Assembly: GCF_904846415.1 (NCBI RefSeq)
Contig: NZ_CAJHAR010000009.1
Location: forward strand, 1 to 64,000
Length of the DNA: 64,000 bases
From: Psychrobacter piscatorii
GTDB taxonomy: Bacteria; Pseudomonadota; Gammaproteobacteria; Pseudomonadales; Moraxellaceae
Reading direction: 5' to 3'
Under the pieces are notes generated by a model, which did no database searches, was not told where the DNA came from, and saw only the letters and a list, made by a program, of their open reading frames with translations. Positions 18,745 to 28,614 of the stretch are shown here, in pieces (within the stretch, counting starts at the first letter, position 1; each line of letters opens with the position of its first letter). A program made the position numbers and the translations under genes.

Positions 18745-19617
18745 TTACTCAATAGGCGCCAGTAAATCGAGTAGTGCGGTTACGCTACTAGATTGTGTTA
18801 GCTTCGGATTGATAACCACACCTAAGTAACGTTGTAATTCAATATTGTCGGCCATATCGATACGTTCCAGATCTTGACTGACCATAGTTTGCGGAAGTAC
18901 TGACCAACCCAGTCCAACAGAAACCAGCATCCGAATGGATTCAAGCGGATTGGTACTCATCGTGGCATAAGGTTTTAGGTTATGCTTAGCAAACTCAGCC
19001 AAAGTAATCTGACTGGTAAAGGTATTGGCAGAAGGCAAAATAGCAGGATAGCGTGCTAACTGCTCTAAAGTGACATTAGACTTGGTTGCCAAAGGTGACA
19101 GAGTACCTGTCATAAAATAAAGCGGATCTGACCAAAGCGTGTGATAGGTCAAGCGTTTATCGTACACAGGCGGTAGCGTGACAAACGCTAACGATAAATC
19201 ACCATCTAATACGGCTTTATGTGCTTTTTCTGAATCGACAAAATGAACTTCTAACTGAACAGCGGGATAAGTCTGAATAAAATGCTTAAGCACGGGTGCT
19301 AGATGATGCAAACCAATATGATGGCTTGTGCCAATCACGAGCTTGCCAGAGACGATATGCTGAGAATGCTGCAAGTTAATCTTGAAGTTCTCATAATCTT
19401 CCAACCAACGTTTTGCATGTGGCAGCATCTCACTGGCCGCCTGCGTGGGTACAATCCCGCGGCCTACAGTATCAAATAAAGTAATGTTAAACTCATCTTC
19501 TAAGTTTTTGATGCGCTTACTGACGGCAGGCTGAGTGATGAACAGCTTTTCTGCGGCACCTGAAATACTGCCAGTGTGCATAACGGTAACGAATGTCGTC
19601 AAGTTTGTGGTGTTCAA
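18745..19617 (-). CDS. LysR family regulator divergent from leuC
   Basis: This is a LysR-type transcription regulator of 290 residues. The N-terminal winged helix-turn-helix covers residues 1-60 (LTTFVTVMHTGSISGAAEKLFITQPAVSKRIKNLE). The remainder is the two-lobed effector domain (GKLVIGTSHHIGLHHLAPVL onward). It is divergent from leuC. LysR proteins usually control the neighbouring divergent operon, so a role in leucine biosynthesis is likely but not proven. A minus-strand TATAAT at about 19668-19673 would give a short leader of about 45 bases. The effector is unknown. Confidence 0.85.
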   Translation of the reverse strand: MNTTNLTTFVTVMHTGSISGAAEKLFITQPAVSKRIKNLEDEFNITLFDTVGRGIVPTQAASEMLPHAKRWLEDYENFKINLQHSQHIVSGKLVIGTSHHIGLHHLAPVLKHFIQTYPAVQLEVHFVDSEKAHKAVLDGDLSLAFVTLPPVYDKRLTYHTLWSDPLYFMTGTLSPLATKSNVTLEQLARYPAILPSANTFTSQITLAEFAKHNLKPYATMSTNPLESIRMLVSVGLGWSVLPQTMVSQDLERIDMADNIELQRYLGVVINPKLTQSSSVTALLDLLAPIE

Positions 19618-20090
19618 ACGGATTTCCTTAGCTACTTTGTGAGCTATAAATAAAAGTGGGCTGAGCCAATTATAACGTATTAGAAATAAAAGTTTGCATC
19701 TAGTTAAAAATCATCAATTATTATTATAGGATTTGCCTGCTATAATCACAAGACATCAAGGCGTATTGTCACATATTTATTCTTTTAAGTTGATTATTTG
19801 CAGTTTAAAGCGTGTTTTAGGCGCTGATTACAGCCACAAATCTAAAATTATTAATGAATAATATTTATACTACACAAAATATAGCAATTACAGAATATAT
19901 ATTTCAATATCATTGATTAGGTAGAAGTTATTGCAAAGTGATGCTCTCACACAAATCATAAAGAGCTGTCATGCGGTTAAATATAACATTATAGATAAAT
20001 CTAATAGTTAATTGAACAAACAGAACCTTAGCTTACCAATAGGTGAGCAAGCGAAAATCAAGTCAGCAGTAATTAATAAAGGATAGCATC
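19618..20090. other. Divergent regulatory region LysR/leuC with a long leuC leader
   Basis: Two divergent -10 elements stand about 70 bases apart: minus-strand TATAAT near 19668-19673 for the LysR gene, and plus-strand TGC-TATAAT (extended -10) at 19738-19746. If the latter drives leuC, the mRNA leader is about 340 bases. It contains an imperfect hairpin at 20031-20048 shortly before leuC. I found no leucine-rich leader peptide. Confidence 0.4.
19738..19746 (+). promoter_or_regulatory. Extended -10 promoter candidate for the leu operon
   Basis: TGCTATAAT matches the extended -10 consensus exactly, in the divergent region expected to be controlled by the LysR protein. The -35 is weak (TTATTA at 19718-19723), which is common for activator-dependent promoters. 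Confidence 0.45.
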
Positions 20091-21509
20091 ATGGCCGGTC
20101 AAACTTTATATGACAAACTTTGGAATGCTCACGAAGTCACCAAGCGTGACGACGGTTCGAGCTTAATTTATATCGATCGCCATCTGTTGCATGAAGTGAC
20201 GAGTCCACAAGCGTTTGAAGGATTGGAGCTTGCCAATAGAGCGCCATGGCGTCTGTCTGCCAATATCGCCAGTCCTGACCATAATGTGCCAACAGTCACC
20301 AAAGAGCGCTCAGCAGGTGTCCCTGGTATTAAAGACAAGGTATCACGTCTGCAGGTTGTCACTTTGGACGAGAACTGCACCAAATTTGATATCGCAGAAT
20401 TTACAATTAACGATGCGCGTCAAGGTATTTTGCATGTCGTTGGTCCTGAGCAAGGTCTTGTATTACCAGGCATGACCGTTGTTTGTGGTGATTCGCACAC
20501 AGCGACACATGGTGCACTTGGCTGCTTAGCACATGGTATCGGCACTTCTGAAGTTGAGCACGTATTGGCAACGCAGTGCTTGATCCAGAAGAAATCAAAA
20601 AACATGCAAATCCGCGTCACTGGTCAACTTGGTGCGGGCGTGACCTCAAAAGACGTCGTGCTGGCCATTATCGCGAAGATCGGTACGGCAGGCGGAACTG
20701 GACATGCAATTGAGTTTGCAGGTCAAGTGTTTGAAGACATGAGTATGGAAGGTCGTATGACCGTCTGTAACATGGCAATTGAGGCTGGTGCTCGCGTGGG
20801 TATGGTGGCTGTTGATGATACGACGATAGACTATGTCAAAGGTCGCCCTTATGCACCAAACGAGTCACAGTGGCCACAAGCTGAAGCCTACTGGCGTACA
20901 TTATATTCAGATGATAACGCAGTATTTGATACCGTGGTTGAGATCGATGGTAGCCAAATAGCACCGCAAGTATCCTGGGGCACTTCACCTGAGATGGTCG
21001 TTGATATCACGCAATCGGTACCGACACCTGACCAAGCCATTGATGAAGCGCAAGAAGAGGGTTGGTTACGCGCTTATACCTATATGGGCTTAGAAGCTGG
21101 TCAGAAAATTACAGACATTCAGCTTGATCGTATATTTATTGGCTCATGTACCAATTCGCGTATCGAAGATTTGCGTGACGCTGCGGCAGTTATCAAAGGA
21201 CGTAAAGTGGCTGATAATATCAAAGAAGCCATCGTTGTTGCAGGCTCTGGACAGGTAAAACTACAAGCAGAGGCTGAAGGTTTAGATGCTTTGTTTACCG
21301 AAGCAGGTTTTGAATGGCGTGAGCCGGGTTGTTCTATGTGTCTTGCCATGAATGCTGACAAACTTGAGCCGCAAGAGCATTGTGCATCGACGTCTAATCG
21401 TAACTTTGAAGGTCGTCAGGGTAATGGTGGTCGTACGCATTTGGTCAGTCCAGCGATGGCAGCAGCAGCAGCGCTCGCAGGTCATTTTGTAGACGTTCGT
21501 ACGTTTTAA
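20091..21509 (+). CDS. leuC: 3-isopropylmalate dehydratase large subunit
   Basis: LeuC is the iron-sulfur subunit of isopropylmalate isomerase, which converts 2-isopropylmalate to 3-isopropylmalate in leucine synthesis. The cluster cysteines are in FIGSCTNSR and in GCSMCLAMN (two cysteines). Further aconitase-family blocks include [32 protein letters not shown] and [10 protein letters not shown]. The 472 residues are normal. The start follows AAAGGATAG. leuD follows 141 bases downstream. Confidence 0.96.
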   Translation: MAGQTLYDKLWNAHEVTKRDDGSSLIYIDRHLLHEVTSPQAFEGLELANRAPWRLSANIASPDHNVPTVTKERSAGVPGIKDKVSRLQVVTLDENCTKFDIAEFTINDARQGILHVVGPEQGLVLPGMTVVCGDSHTATHGALGCLAHGIGTSEVEHVLATQCLIQKKSKNMQIRVTGQLGAGVTSKDVVLAIIAKIGTAGGTGHAIEFAGQVFEDMSMEGRMTVCNMAIEAGARVGMVAVDDTTIDYVKGRPYAPNESQWPQAEAYWRTLYSDDNAVFDTVVEIDGSQIAPQVSWGTSPEMVVDITQSVPTPDQAIDEAQEEGWLRAYTYMGLEAGQKITDIQLDRIFIGSCTNSRIEDLRDAAAVIKGRKVADNIKEAIVVAGSGQVKLQAEAEGLDALFTEAGFEWREPGCSMCLAMNADKLEPQEHCASTSNRNFEGRQGNGGRTHLVSPAMAAAAALAGHFVDVRTF

Positions 21510-21650
21510 GACTGATAATAAGTAGCTGACATTATGCTTATATCAACGATAAATATATGAGCATGGTGTCGAAATGGTAAAAATTTATTTACTGTTTGAT
21601 ACGCTTATCAAGATCATCAGCCAGCAAAAATATAATTGATAGGAAATTTT

Positions 21651-22301
21651 ATGCAAGCTTATAACACCCAAACCGGTATCGTTTGCCCACTTGATCGTGC
21701 AAACGTCGATACCGATCAAATTATTGCAAAACAGTTTTTGAAGTCTATTAAACGTACAGGCTTTGGCGTGAATTTATTTGATGATTGGCGCTATCTTGAT
21801 GAAGGATATCCGGGTCAAGACAATAGCACACGCGTTATCAATCCAGACTTTGTATTGAATAAACCCCGCTATCAAGGCGCTACTATATTGCTGGCACGCA
21901 GAAACTTTGGCTGCGGCTCTAGTCGTGAGCATGCACCTTGGGCGCTTTCTGAGTATGGCTTTCGTACGGTTATTGCACCAAGTTTTGCTGATATCTTTTA
22001 CAATAACTGCTTTAAAAATGGCATGTTACCGATTGTACTAGATGAAGCGATTGTAGATACTTTAATGAAGGCGACTGTTGCCAATGAAGGCTATGAGCTG
22101 ACGGCAGATCTTGAGCGTCAGGTAGTTATTACGCCGACAGGTGAAGAGTATGCTTTTGAAGTGGATGCTTTTCGCAAACATTGCTTGTTAAATGGGCTAG
22201 ATGATATCGGTTTGACCTTGCAGCAAAGCGATGCTATCAAAGACTATGAGCATAAAATGATGCAGAAAACGCCGTGGATCTTTAACGACGTACGCGCTTA
22301 G
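21651..22301 (+). CDS. leuD: 3-isopropylmalate dehydratase small subunit
   Basis: LeuD is the swivel-domain subunit that completes the LeuCD isomerase. The [21 protein letters not shown] start and [13 protein letters not shown] motif are diagnostic. The open frame reaches back to 21636, but AGGA at 21641-21644 is spaced for the ATG at 21651 and MQAYNTQ fits the family start, giving 216 residues. Confidence 0.95.
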   Translation: MQAYNTQTGIVCPLDRANVDTDQIIAKQFLKSIKRTGFGVNLFDDWRYLDEGYPGQDNSTRVINPDFVLNKPRYQGATILLARRNFGCGSSREHAPWALSEYGFRTVIAPSFADIFYNNCFKNGMLPIVLDEAIVDTLMKATVANEGYELTADLERQVVITPTGEEYAFEVDAFRKHCLLNGLDDIGLTLQQSDAIKDYEHKMMQKTPWIFNDVRA

Positions 22302-22440
22302 GTAAGGATTTTATGATCCCTTACTCACAAAACTGCTGGCCAGTCGCAACGCAGCGTTGAGTTATGGCGGTGAACTGGCTAAAATGAAGGGTAGTTTTTA
22401 CCATACTTTATTATCTCTCTTATGAATAGTAGCCGCCATT

Positions 22441-23160
22441 ATGAATAAAAAACGTTATGCTCTATCGACAAGTACGATTGTTGCTGCAAGCTTATTTTTG
22501 TCAGGCTGCCAGCTATTGACGGGCTATCAAAAAATAGATGAGGCAGAAAGTGCGAAAGCGTGGGTAGGTAAGATCCAACCCGTTGCTGGCGAAGTAAACA
22601 TCGCGTGCGTGGGTACTTACCACTGTGAAATCTTGCAAATAGATAAGACACTAGTTATTTCTCCTGACAATCATGAGCCAGTTAATCCTCAGATTGTAGC
22701 GTCTTTACCAAGTTATAAAGGCACTGCAACGCCCCAAATGAGCGTAGAGATGACACCGCTCATGAGTAAAAAATCTATAAAGATAGTGCCATTAGCCGCA
22801 TCTGGTATGCCAGGGTTGACCAACTATTATGCACGGATGATGCCTGCAAAACGTGAAGTCCATGTCAATTTTTATCCAGAGAATAACATGGGATACGTTG
22901 AGCGTTTTGCGATGATTCATGATTTTGCGGACGCGGGTACTTATCAGTTACGTGCTTATCAAAAGAAAAGCAGTGAAAAATCTGGCAGTTTATTGGATAC
23001 AGCGTCGCCTGAGCCTCTATGTATTGATCTATTACAAGGTAATAAGGTGCAGCGCCGATTCTGTAAACAGTTAGGGTCTGAGCACCAAGGTGAGTTTGTA
23101 GAGACAGGCATGGTCAAAGTAGTAACGTCAGCATCTAAACCTAAAAAGACCACAGCGTAA
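22441..23160 (+). CDS. Lipoprotein of unknown function inside the leu operon
   Basis: The N terminus is a clear lipoprotein signal: basic MNKKR, a hydrophobic stretch, and the lipobox LSGC with Cys23 as the lipid-bearing residue. The remaining 217 residues are soluble and presumably periplasmic. Several cysteines (CVGTYHCE, PLCID, RRFCKQ) could form disulfides. I do not recognise a domain. It lies between leuD and leuB on the same strand, with 139 bases before it and 39 after, so it is probably co-transcribed, yet no link to leucine synthesis is apparent. Confidence 0.8.
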   Translation: MNKKRYALSTSTIVAASLFLSGCQLLTGYQKIDEAESAKAWVGKIQPVAGEVNIACVGTYHCEILQIDKTLVISPDNHEPVNPQIVASLPSYKGTATPQMSVEMTPLMSKKSIKIVPLAASGMPGLTNYYARMMPAKREVHVNFYPENNMGYVERFAMIHDFADAGTYQLRAYQKKSSEKSGSLLDTASPEPLCIDLLQGNKVQRRFCKQLGSEHQGEFVETGMVKVVTSASKPKKTTA

Positions 23161-23199
23161 TAAAAATTAATTGATAAAAATATATCCAAAAGGATTAGT

Positions 23200-24303
23200 A
23201 TGGCAACGATTTTAACATTAGCGGGCGATGGTATTGGCCCTGAAATCATGACTCAAGCCATTGATGTACTCAAGGCGGTCAATGAGAAGTTTTCACTTGA
23301 TTTGACATTAGAGTCTGGATTGATCGGTGGTGTGGCTATTGATGCCACAGGTGAGCCTTTACCTGATGAAACGTTAGCGCGTGCACGTGCAGCAGATGCT
23401 GTATTATTAGGCGCTGTCGGCGGCCCTAAATGGGATACGATTGAACGTAGTAAGCGCCCTGAGCGTGGTCTGCTTAAAATCCGTGGTGAGCTGGGTTTGT
23501 TTGCCAATTTACGTGTGGCAAAGCTTTATCCGCAGCTAGCCAATGCGTCAAGTATCAAGCCTGAAATTATATCTGGTTTAGATTTGCTGATTGTTCGCGA
23601 ACTGACAGGTGGCATTTATTTTGGCGAGCCACGTGGTATTCGCACACTAGAAAATGGTGAGCAGCAAGGCTATAACACGATGGTGTATAGCACCAGTGAG
23701 ATTCAGCGTATCGGCAAAGTTGCTTTTGAGTTAGCAAAAACGCGCGCCCAAGCCGCAGGTACAGCGGCCAAAGTATGTTCAGTAGACAAAGCCAACGTCC
23801 TAGAAGTGACTGAGCTGTGGAAGCAAACAATGATTCAGATGCAGCAAGCAGAGTATAGCGATGTGGCGTTATCGCACATGTATGCTGACAATGCTTGTAT
23901 GCAGTTGATCAAAGATCCTAAGCAGTTTGATGTCATGGTAACAGGCAATATGTTTGGTGATATCTTATCTGATGAAGCGGCAATGTTGACCGGTTCTATT
24001 GGTATGTTGCCATCTGCGAGCTTGGATGAGTCTGGCAAAGGTATGTATGAGCCATGTCATGGTTCCGCGCCTGATATCGCTGGGCAAGATAAAGCCAATC
24101 CATTGGCGACTATTTTGTCTGTCGCTATGATGCTGCGTTATACCTTTAAACAAGAGGAAGCTGCACAAGCGATCGAGCAAGCAGTCAGTGATGTGCTTGA
24201 TGATGGCTTGCGTACACTTGATATTTTAGACAGCAGTGAAGCTGGACTCAAGCAAGTGGGCTGCCAAGAGATGGGGCAAGCGGTATTGGCTAAACTGGTA
24301 TAA
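23200..24303 (+). CDS. leuB: 3-isopropylmalate dehydrogenase
   Basis: LeuB oxidatively decarboxylates 3-isopropylmalate with NAD+ and Mg2+ in leucine synthesis. It shows [10 protein letters not shown] at the N terminus, [11 protein letters not shown], the [14 protein letters not shown] substrate loop, and the metal-binding [26 protein letters not shown] block. The 367 residues are a normal length. The start follows an AAAGGATT site. With leuC and leuD it gives three steps of the pathway; leuA is not in the window. Confidence 0.96.
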   Translation: MATILTLAGDGIGPEIMTQAIDVLKAVNEKFSLDLTLESGLIGGVAIDATGEPLPDETLARARAADAVLLGAVGGPKWDTIERSKRPERGLLKIRGELGLFANLRVAKLYPQLANASSIKPEIISGLDLLIVRELTGGIYFGEPRGIRTLENGEQQGYNTMVYSTSEIQRIGKVAFELAKTRAQAAGTAAKVCSVDKANVLEVTELWKQTMIQMQQAEYSDVALSHMYADNACMQLIKDPKQFDVMVTGNMFGDILSDEAAMLTGSIGMLPSASLDESGKGMYEPCHGSAPDIAGQDKANPLATILSVAMMLRYTFKQEEAAQAIEQAVSDVLDDGLRTLDILDSSEAGLKQVGCQEMGQAVLAKLV

Positions 24304-24365
24304 ATTAGCTAATCTACTGCGGACCCTTCTTATGTAGTTTTCACAGTCTAATCTCGTTCATTTTA

Positions 24366-24402
24366 TACCCATAAACTGCTGAGCAGTTTATGGGTTTTTT
24401 CT
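24366..24402 (+). terminator. Terminator of the leu operon
   Basis: CCCATAAACTGCT and AGCAGTTTATGGG form a perfect 13-base stem around a single base, followed by six T residues, 64 bases after leuB. Confidence 0.88.
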
Positions 24403-24597
24403 GTTATATGGTATTGAATCATGCCTTATTGTAAACGGATCAGTGTGTTTGTTCACCCTATTAACAAATGCACAGTAGGAAGAGTCAGTTATTAACATAA
24501 AGCTGTTAGGGAATAGTGGTGGGGCTATGGCAATATATTTCTATAATAAATTTTTCGATATTTTTTGATACATGGTAATTATTTAGGGAGTTTTTTT

Positions 24598-25872
24598 ATG
24601 TCTCAACTACTTAAAGTTGGCAGCCTTGCTATAGCGATGGGAACAGCGTCCGCATTATTAGTGGGTTGCAGCAGCAATGCTAATAGTACTGAAAATAGCG
24701 TACAAACGACTAATGAGAGCAAGTCGTCTAATAGTGGTATGACAGACACTACAACAGATAATAATAACAATGCAGTTACCGAAGCAGAGATGAGTACTAG
24801 TAGCAACCAACCTACTAGTAACCAAACTAGTGGTCAAAATATGGATGCTGATATGATGGACAGCACGGCGACTGATAGTAACGACATCAGTCCAGTCACC
24901 AATGGCGTTAGTCAGCAAATAGACGGTAATAGCAAGGTCGCAAATTCGCTAAATAAATTATTAACCAAAATTGAATATAATACAGAAAATTTATCAGAAA
25001 CTGCTAAAAAGGTAAATGAAGCAACATGGAAAGCTGATACCAAAATTGATCGTAATGTCGGTACCAAATTACAAGCGCTACTGAACTGGAATCATAGTGG
25101 TGTGGGTGCGGTGGATGGCTATTGGGGCAAGAACACGCGTAAAGCCATGCAGGCTTTTCAGAAGGCCCAAGGATTACCAGTAACCGAAGCGGTCAATGAA
25201 GAGACGTGGAAAGCATTGACTAAAAATTCCACGCTTACTTCACAGCCTGTATTAGTCAGTTATCAGCTGACAGACGCTGATGTGAATGTCAAAACTACCC
25301 AAATTCCTGCTAGTGCTGAAGCCAAAGCCAAGCTAGATGGTATGTATTATGAAAGCGTCCTTGAAGCCTTGGGCGAAAAATTTCATATCAGTCGTGACTA
25401 TCTTAAATCGCTTAACCCCAATGCCAGCTTTAAGAGTGGCGAAACCATCATCGTCTATAACCCTGGCAACCCTAATACAACACCAGTGAGCCGAGTGGTC
25501 GCTGATAAAAACACGCAAACCTTATATGCATACGATGACAGTGACAATCTGGTTGCCAGCTATCCAACCACAGTAGGGAGCACAGCGACACCTTCACCAA
25601 CGGGTACGCATAAGGTCAAAGTCAAAATTCACGAGCCAAACTACACCTATACTAGCGATAATGGCAAAAAATCTATTATCCCGCCAGGCCCTAATAATCC
25701 TGTTGGTGTGGTATGGATTGGCCTTAGCAAACCATCGTATGGCATTCATGGCTCACCCGATCCTGAACGTATCAGTCGTCAAGCATCAGCAGGTTGTGTT
25801 CGCCTTACTAACTGGGACGCACTGAGTCTGCTAGGTGTTATCAAGAACGATGCCACTGTCGAGTTCAAATAA
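24598..25872 (+). CDS. L,D-transpeptidase lipoprotein (YkuD domain)
   Basis: This cell-wall enzyme would form 3-3 cross-links in peptidoglycan or attach proteins to it. In order it has a lipoprotein signal with lipobox LVGC (Cys24), a Ser/Thr/Asn-rich linker to about residue 115, a PG_binding_1 domain (LQALLNWNHSGVGAVDGYWGKNTRKAMQAFQ), a LysM-like module (VLEALGEKFHISRDYLKSLNP), and a C-terminal YkuD domain. The catalytic set is the His of GIHG (about 384) and the Cys of SAGCVRL (about 400). AGGGAG at 24585-24590 fixes the start at 24598. The gene stands alone and ends at a terminator. Confidence 0.9.
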   Translation: MSQLLKVGSLAIAMGTASALLVGCSSNANSTENSVQTTNESKSSNSGMTDTTTDNNNNAVTEAEMSTSSNQPTSNQTSGQNMDADMMDSTATDSNDISPVTNGVSQQIDGNSKVANSLNKLLTKIEYNTENLSETAKKVNEATWKADTKIDRNVGTKLQALLNWNHSGVGAVDGYWGKNTRKAMQAFQKAQGLPVTEAVNEETWKALTKNSTLTSQPVLVSYQLTDADVNVKTTQIPASAEAKAKLDGMYYESVLEALGEKFHISRDYLKSLNPNASFKSGETIIVYNPGNPNTTPVSRVVADKNTQTLYAYDDSDNLVASYPTTVGSTATPSPTGTHKVKVKIHEPNYTYTSDNGKKSIIPPGPNNPVGVVWIGLSKPSYGIHGSPDPERISRQASAGCVRLTNWDALSLLGVIKNDATVEFK

Positions 25873-25904
25873 CTCATCGTTTAATTATTTCATAAAACGC
25901 AGAC

Positions 25905-25938
25905 AAAAAAATACCGCTGAAACTTAGCGGTATTTTTT
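25905..25938 (+). terminator. Terminator after the L,D-transpeptidase gene
   Basis: AAAATACCGCT pairs with AGCGGTATTTT and is followed by T residues, 35 bases after the stop codon. Confidence 0.85.
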
Positions 25939-26128
25939 ATGGTAAAACAAACAGCAAATACTAAATAACTAAAACAGTGATAGGCAATAATGAGCAGATT
26001 AGCGTTTTCATTATTATTATCAGTTAAACCACTCAAGCGTCTATATCAGCTATCAGCGATAAAATAGCTATTCGACTATTGGCTGTATTTTTATAAATAC
26101 TTTCATAACCATATGAGTTGGCGAGTAT

Positions 26129-26350
26129 TTAGTTTTTACCACGGTAAGTAATACGACCTTTAGATAGGTCGTAAGGGGTCATTTCAACCTTAACTTTATC
26201 ACCTGTCAAGATACGAATATAATGCTTACGCATCTTACCTGAGATGTGTGCAATGATTTCGTGTCCGTTTTCTAAACGAACTTTAAACAAAGTGTTAGGA
26301 AGGGTATCAATGACTTCGCCTTCAAATTCGATAATATCGTCTTTTGCCAT
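26129..26350 (-). CDS. infA: Translation initiation factor IF-1
   Basis: IF-1 binds the ribosomal A site during initiation. The protein is a single OB-fold of 73 residues starting [13 protein letters not shown], with the family blocks [33 protein letters not shown] and [10 protein letters not shown]. The frame reaches back to 26362, but the start at 26350 gives the canonical N terminus. It is monocistronic here. Confidence 0.95.
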   Translation of the reverse strand: MAKDDIIEFEGEVIDTLPNTLFKVRLENGHEIIAHISGKMRKHYIRILTGDKVKVEMTPYDLSKGRITYRGKN

Positions 26351-26471
26351 AATTTGTATCAATCAATTAAAAATAAGCCCATATTATACGTAAGTTAGCA
26401 GATTAAAGCAATACAGAACCTGGTTTTGACTTGACAGCATGTAAGTGATATGTATGCCAATTTACATTGAT

Positions 26472-27311
26472 TTAGTCAGGTAAGTTTAACCAAATCGGTG
26501 TGAGCGGTGCCTGCGGCAATAAACGCTGGAAATGCTCAGGATAATAGGCATTAATGAAGTACAAACCATCCCCTGAGGCAGTAGGCGGCGCAATTGTCCG
26601 ATCCTCTTTGCTCAAGATGTTTAAAAAGTCTGCTGGTTCTAGCTCATGTCTGCCAATCGCGTATAGCGTACCCATCAAATTACGAACCATGTGATGCAAA
26701 AATCCATCTGCTTTTATATCGAACACGATAAACTGACCATGAGCGAAAAGATTGGCATGGCTGACGGTACGTACTGGCTGATTGGACTGACAGGCCGCCG
26801 CACGGTAGCTGTTAAAGTTGTGAGTACCAACGATATCGGCAGCTGCCTTTTGCATCGCTGCTAGGTCTAAAGGCTCATAGATATGGGTAACCTGGTGATT
26901 GAGTATCGCAGGACGCTGCGCTTGATTAAGGGTGATATAACGATAACGACGGGCAATCGCACCAAAACGCGCATGGAAATCAGCTGGCATTGGCTGAATC
27001 CAGCGTAGGGCAATATCGTCAGGCAATAGGCTATTGACACCTCGTAACCAGTTATGAGTAGGGCGATACGCATGAGTGGTAAAATGAGCAATCATATTGC
27101 TGGCATGGACACTGGCATCAGTACGCCCAGCAGCGATGACTTCGACGGATTCATTGGCGACCTTGCCGATAGCGGTTTCTAGTGCTTCTTGTACACCCAG
27201 CACTTCTCGTTGCCGCTGCCAACCATGATAGTGCGTACCCAAAAACTCAATCGCAATCGCCAAAGTATAGGTTGGTGAACGTTCAGGTTTGATAGTTTCA
27301 ATCTTAGACAT
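26472..27311 (-). CDS. truA: tRNA pseudouridine(38-40) synthase
   Basis: TruA converts uridines 38-40 in the anticodon stem of many tRNAs to pseudouridine. The catalytic aspartate is in AAGRTDASVHA, and RARFGA (here HARFGAIARRYRY) and the late FLHHMVRNLMGTL are family blocks. From MSKIETIKPERS the protein has 279 residues. The open frame extends to 27392, but those residues overlap the asparaginase gene and do not look like TruA. It is the last gene of a fimV-asparaginase-truA run; fimV-truA proximity is common in gammaproteobacteria. Confidence 0.93.
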   Translation of the reverse strand: MSKIETIKPERSPTYTLAIAIEFLGTHYHGWQRQREVLGVQEALETAIGKVANESVEVIAAGRTDASVHASNMIAHFTTHAYRPTHNWLRGVNSLLPDDIALRWIQPMPADFHARFGAIARRYRYITLNQAQRPAILNHQVTHIYEPLDLAAMQKAAADIVGTHNFNSYRAAACQSNQPVRTVSHANLFAHGQFIVFDIKADGFLHHMVRNLMGTLYAIGRHELEPADFLNILSKEDRTIAPPTASGDGLYFINAYYPEHFQRLLPQAPLTPIWLNLPD

Positions 27312-27354
27312 TTTGGTTTCTAAGCTTATAAAGTTGGAATTAATTAAGGAGTAT

Positions 27355-28455
27355 TTATCGCTTTTTGATGCTTGTGCCAGGCTGACTAACATTATTCAAC
27401 CAGCGCTGTCGGCGTCTTGCTGGACTATCATAGCGCAGTAGCAACCATAACAGCCGTGCATAAATAGCAGGGATGGTTAAGCGTCCACCAGCAATAACGT
27501 GATAGTCATATTGCCAACTGCCCGCCGCGTAGCTGTCGCTCACACCGCCAAACGGACATTGACTGGCAGATGTCAGGATGTGTCCATGCTCGTGAACCAA
27601 ATCAAGAGTCTTTGCTAGTGCAGCTGAATAGGGAATATTCCCCGCGCCAAATCCTAATAGGATAATGCCACAAGGCGGCTGTGATAATAACGCTTGTAGT
27701 TGATCATTGAGCACCTGAACATCATTAGGTAAGCAGTATAAAGCATGGATCTTGGCCTGCTCAGCACTTGCTTTGATATTGGGTAGTAAGTCTTGTTGAT
27801 CATCCAGCCAATGCTGTCTACGGGTATCTGATAGATTTTTTATATAACTGTTGGCTGGATATGCTGCTCGAGAATGCCCAGTAAATGCCATAAGGTCATG
27901 ACTGTGAATTTTTTGCACGGTTTGCGCAGGCCACGATTCGCCGCCAAAACTAATCTTGACACCGGATTCACCAGCCGCAGCTAGTTTTAATGAGTCGTTA
28001 AGGTTGCCCCAAGCATCGCTATCAGCATCGATATCGTAGGAGTGAATCACTTCACTATCTAATAACGGCCGCATACTTCCAGTGACCACAACACAAATAT
28101 CGCTACCTGCAAAAGCTTCTGCTAAAAATGCACCTAAATAACTCAACGTGTCAGTGCCACTAATCAGGACAAAGCGTCTATCACCTTGACCATAAGCATT
28201 CAGTAATAGCTGATAAAAATGTACAAAATCAACTGGCGTAAGCTGGCTACTGTCTTTGATCAGCGTGTTGTCTAGCCATGAAATTGCTGGTGAACCAGTC
28301 GTATTGCTTTGCTTAGTCAGTAGTTTTTGTAGCGTAGGTAAAAAGACGTCTGCCGATAAAGGCGCGAGCGGCTTGCCATAGCTACCAAAGGTACCACCAG
28401 CATAGATCAATTGAATGGGATCAGACATAGTTTTGGTCATAAAAGAAGATGGCAT
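27355..28455 (-). CDS. Type I asparaginase family protein
   Basis: This protein has the asparaginase/glutaminase fold, hydrolysing L-asparagine to aspartate and ammonia. Family blocks are LIYAGGTFGSYG with the first catalytic threonine, LISGTDTLSYLGAFLAEAF with the second Thr-Asp pair, VTGSMRPL, and ILLGFGAGNIP. It lacks a signal peptide, suggesting a cytoplasmic type I enzyme. The start is uncertain: the ATGs at 28455, 28440 and 28428 (MSDPIQLIYAGG) are all possible, and the last leaves the least N-terminal excess. The first motif differs from the usual TGGTI as AGGTF, so substrate specificity should be treated as unproven. Confidence 0.82.
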   Translation of the reverse strand: MPSSFMTKTMSDPIQLIYAGGTFGSYGKPLAPLSADVFLPTLQKLLTKQSNTTGSPAISWLDNTLIKDSSQLTPVDFVHFYQLLLNAYGQGDRRFVLISGTDTLSYLGAFLAEAFAGSDICVVVTGSMRPLLDSEVIHSYDIDADSDAWGNLNDSLKLAAAGESGVKISFGGESWPAQTVQKIHSHDLMAFTGHSRAAYPANSYIKNLSDTRRQHWLDDQQDLLPNIKASAEQAKIHALYCLPNDVQVLNDQLQALLSQPPCGIILLGFGAGNIPYSAALAKTLDLVHEHGHILTSASQCPFGGVSDSYAAGSWQYDYHVIAGGRLTIPAIYARLLWLLLRYDSPARRRQRWLNNVSQPGTSIKKR

Positions 28456-28614
28456 AGTATCAACACAGTAAATAATTATGGAAAAAGAAGCGCCAGAGCG
28501 TTTATTAGTGACAGGTTGAGAGGTCAGTAATAGATAGTATCAGAATTAAATGCAAAAAATCAGCAAGCCTCCGATAATAAGAGAGTGCTTGCTGATATGC
28601 ATCCGGACGACTTA

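Noticed and set aside
18679..19680. Twelve-base repeat ATTATAACGTAT at 18679-18690 and 19669-19680 flanking the LysR gene
   Set aside because: Its reverse complement contains TATAAT, so both copies are more simply explained as -10 elements than as an attachment or transposon duplication.
24565..24597. Eleven-codon N-terminal extension of the L,D-transpeptidase
   Set aside because: The AGGGAG site is placed for the ATG at 24598 and the lipoprotein signal is normal from there.
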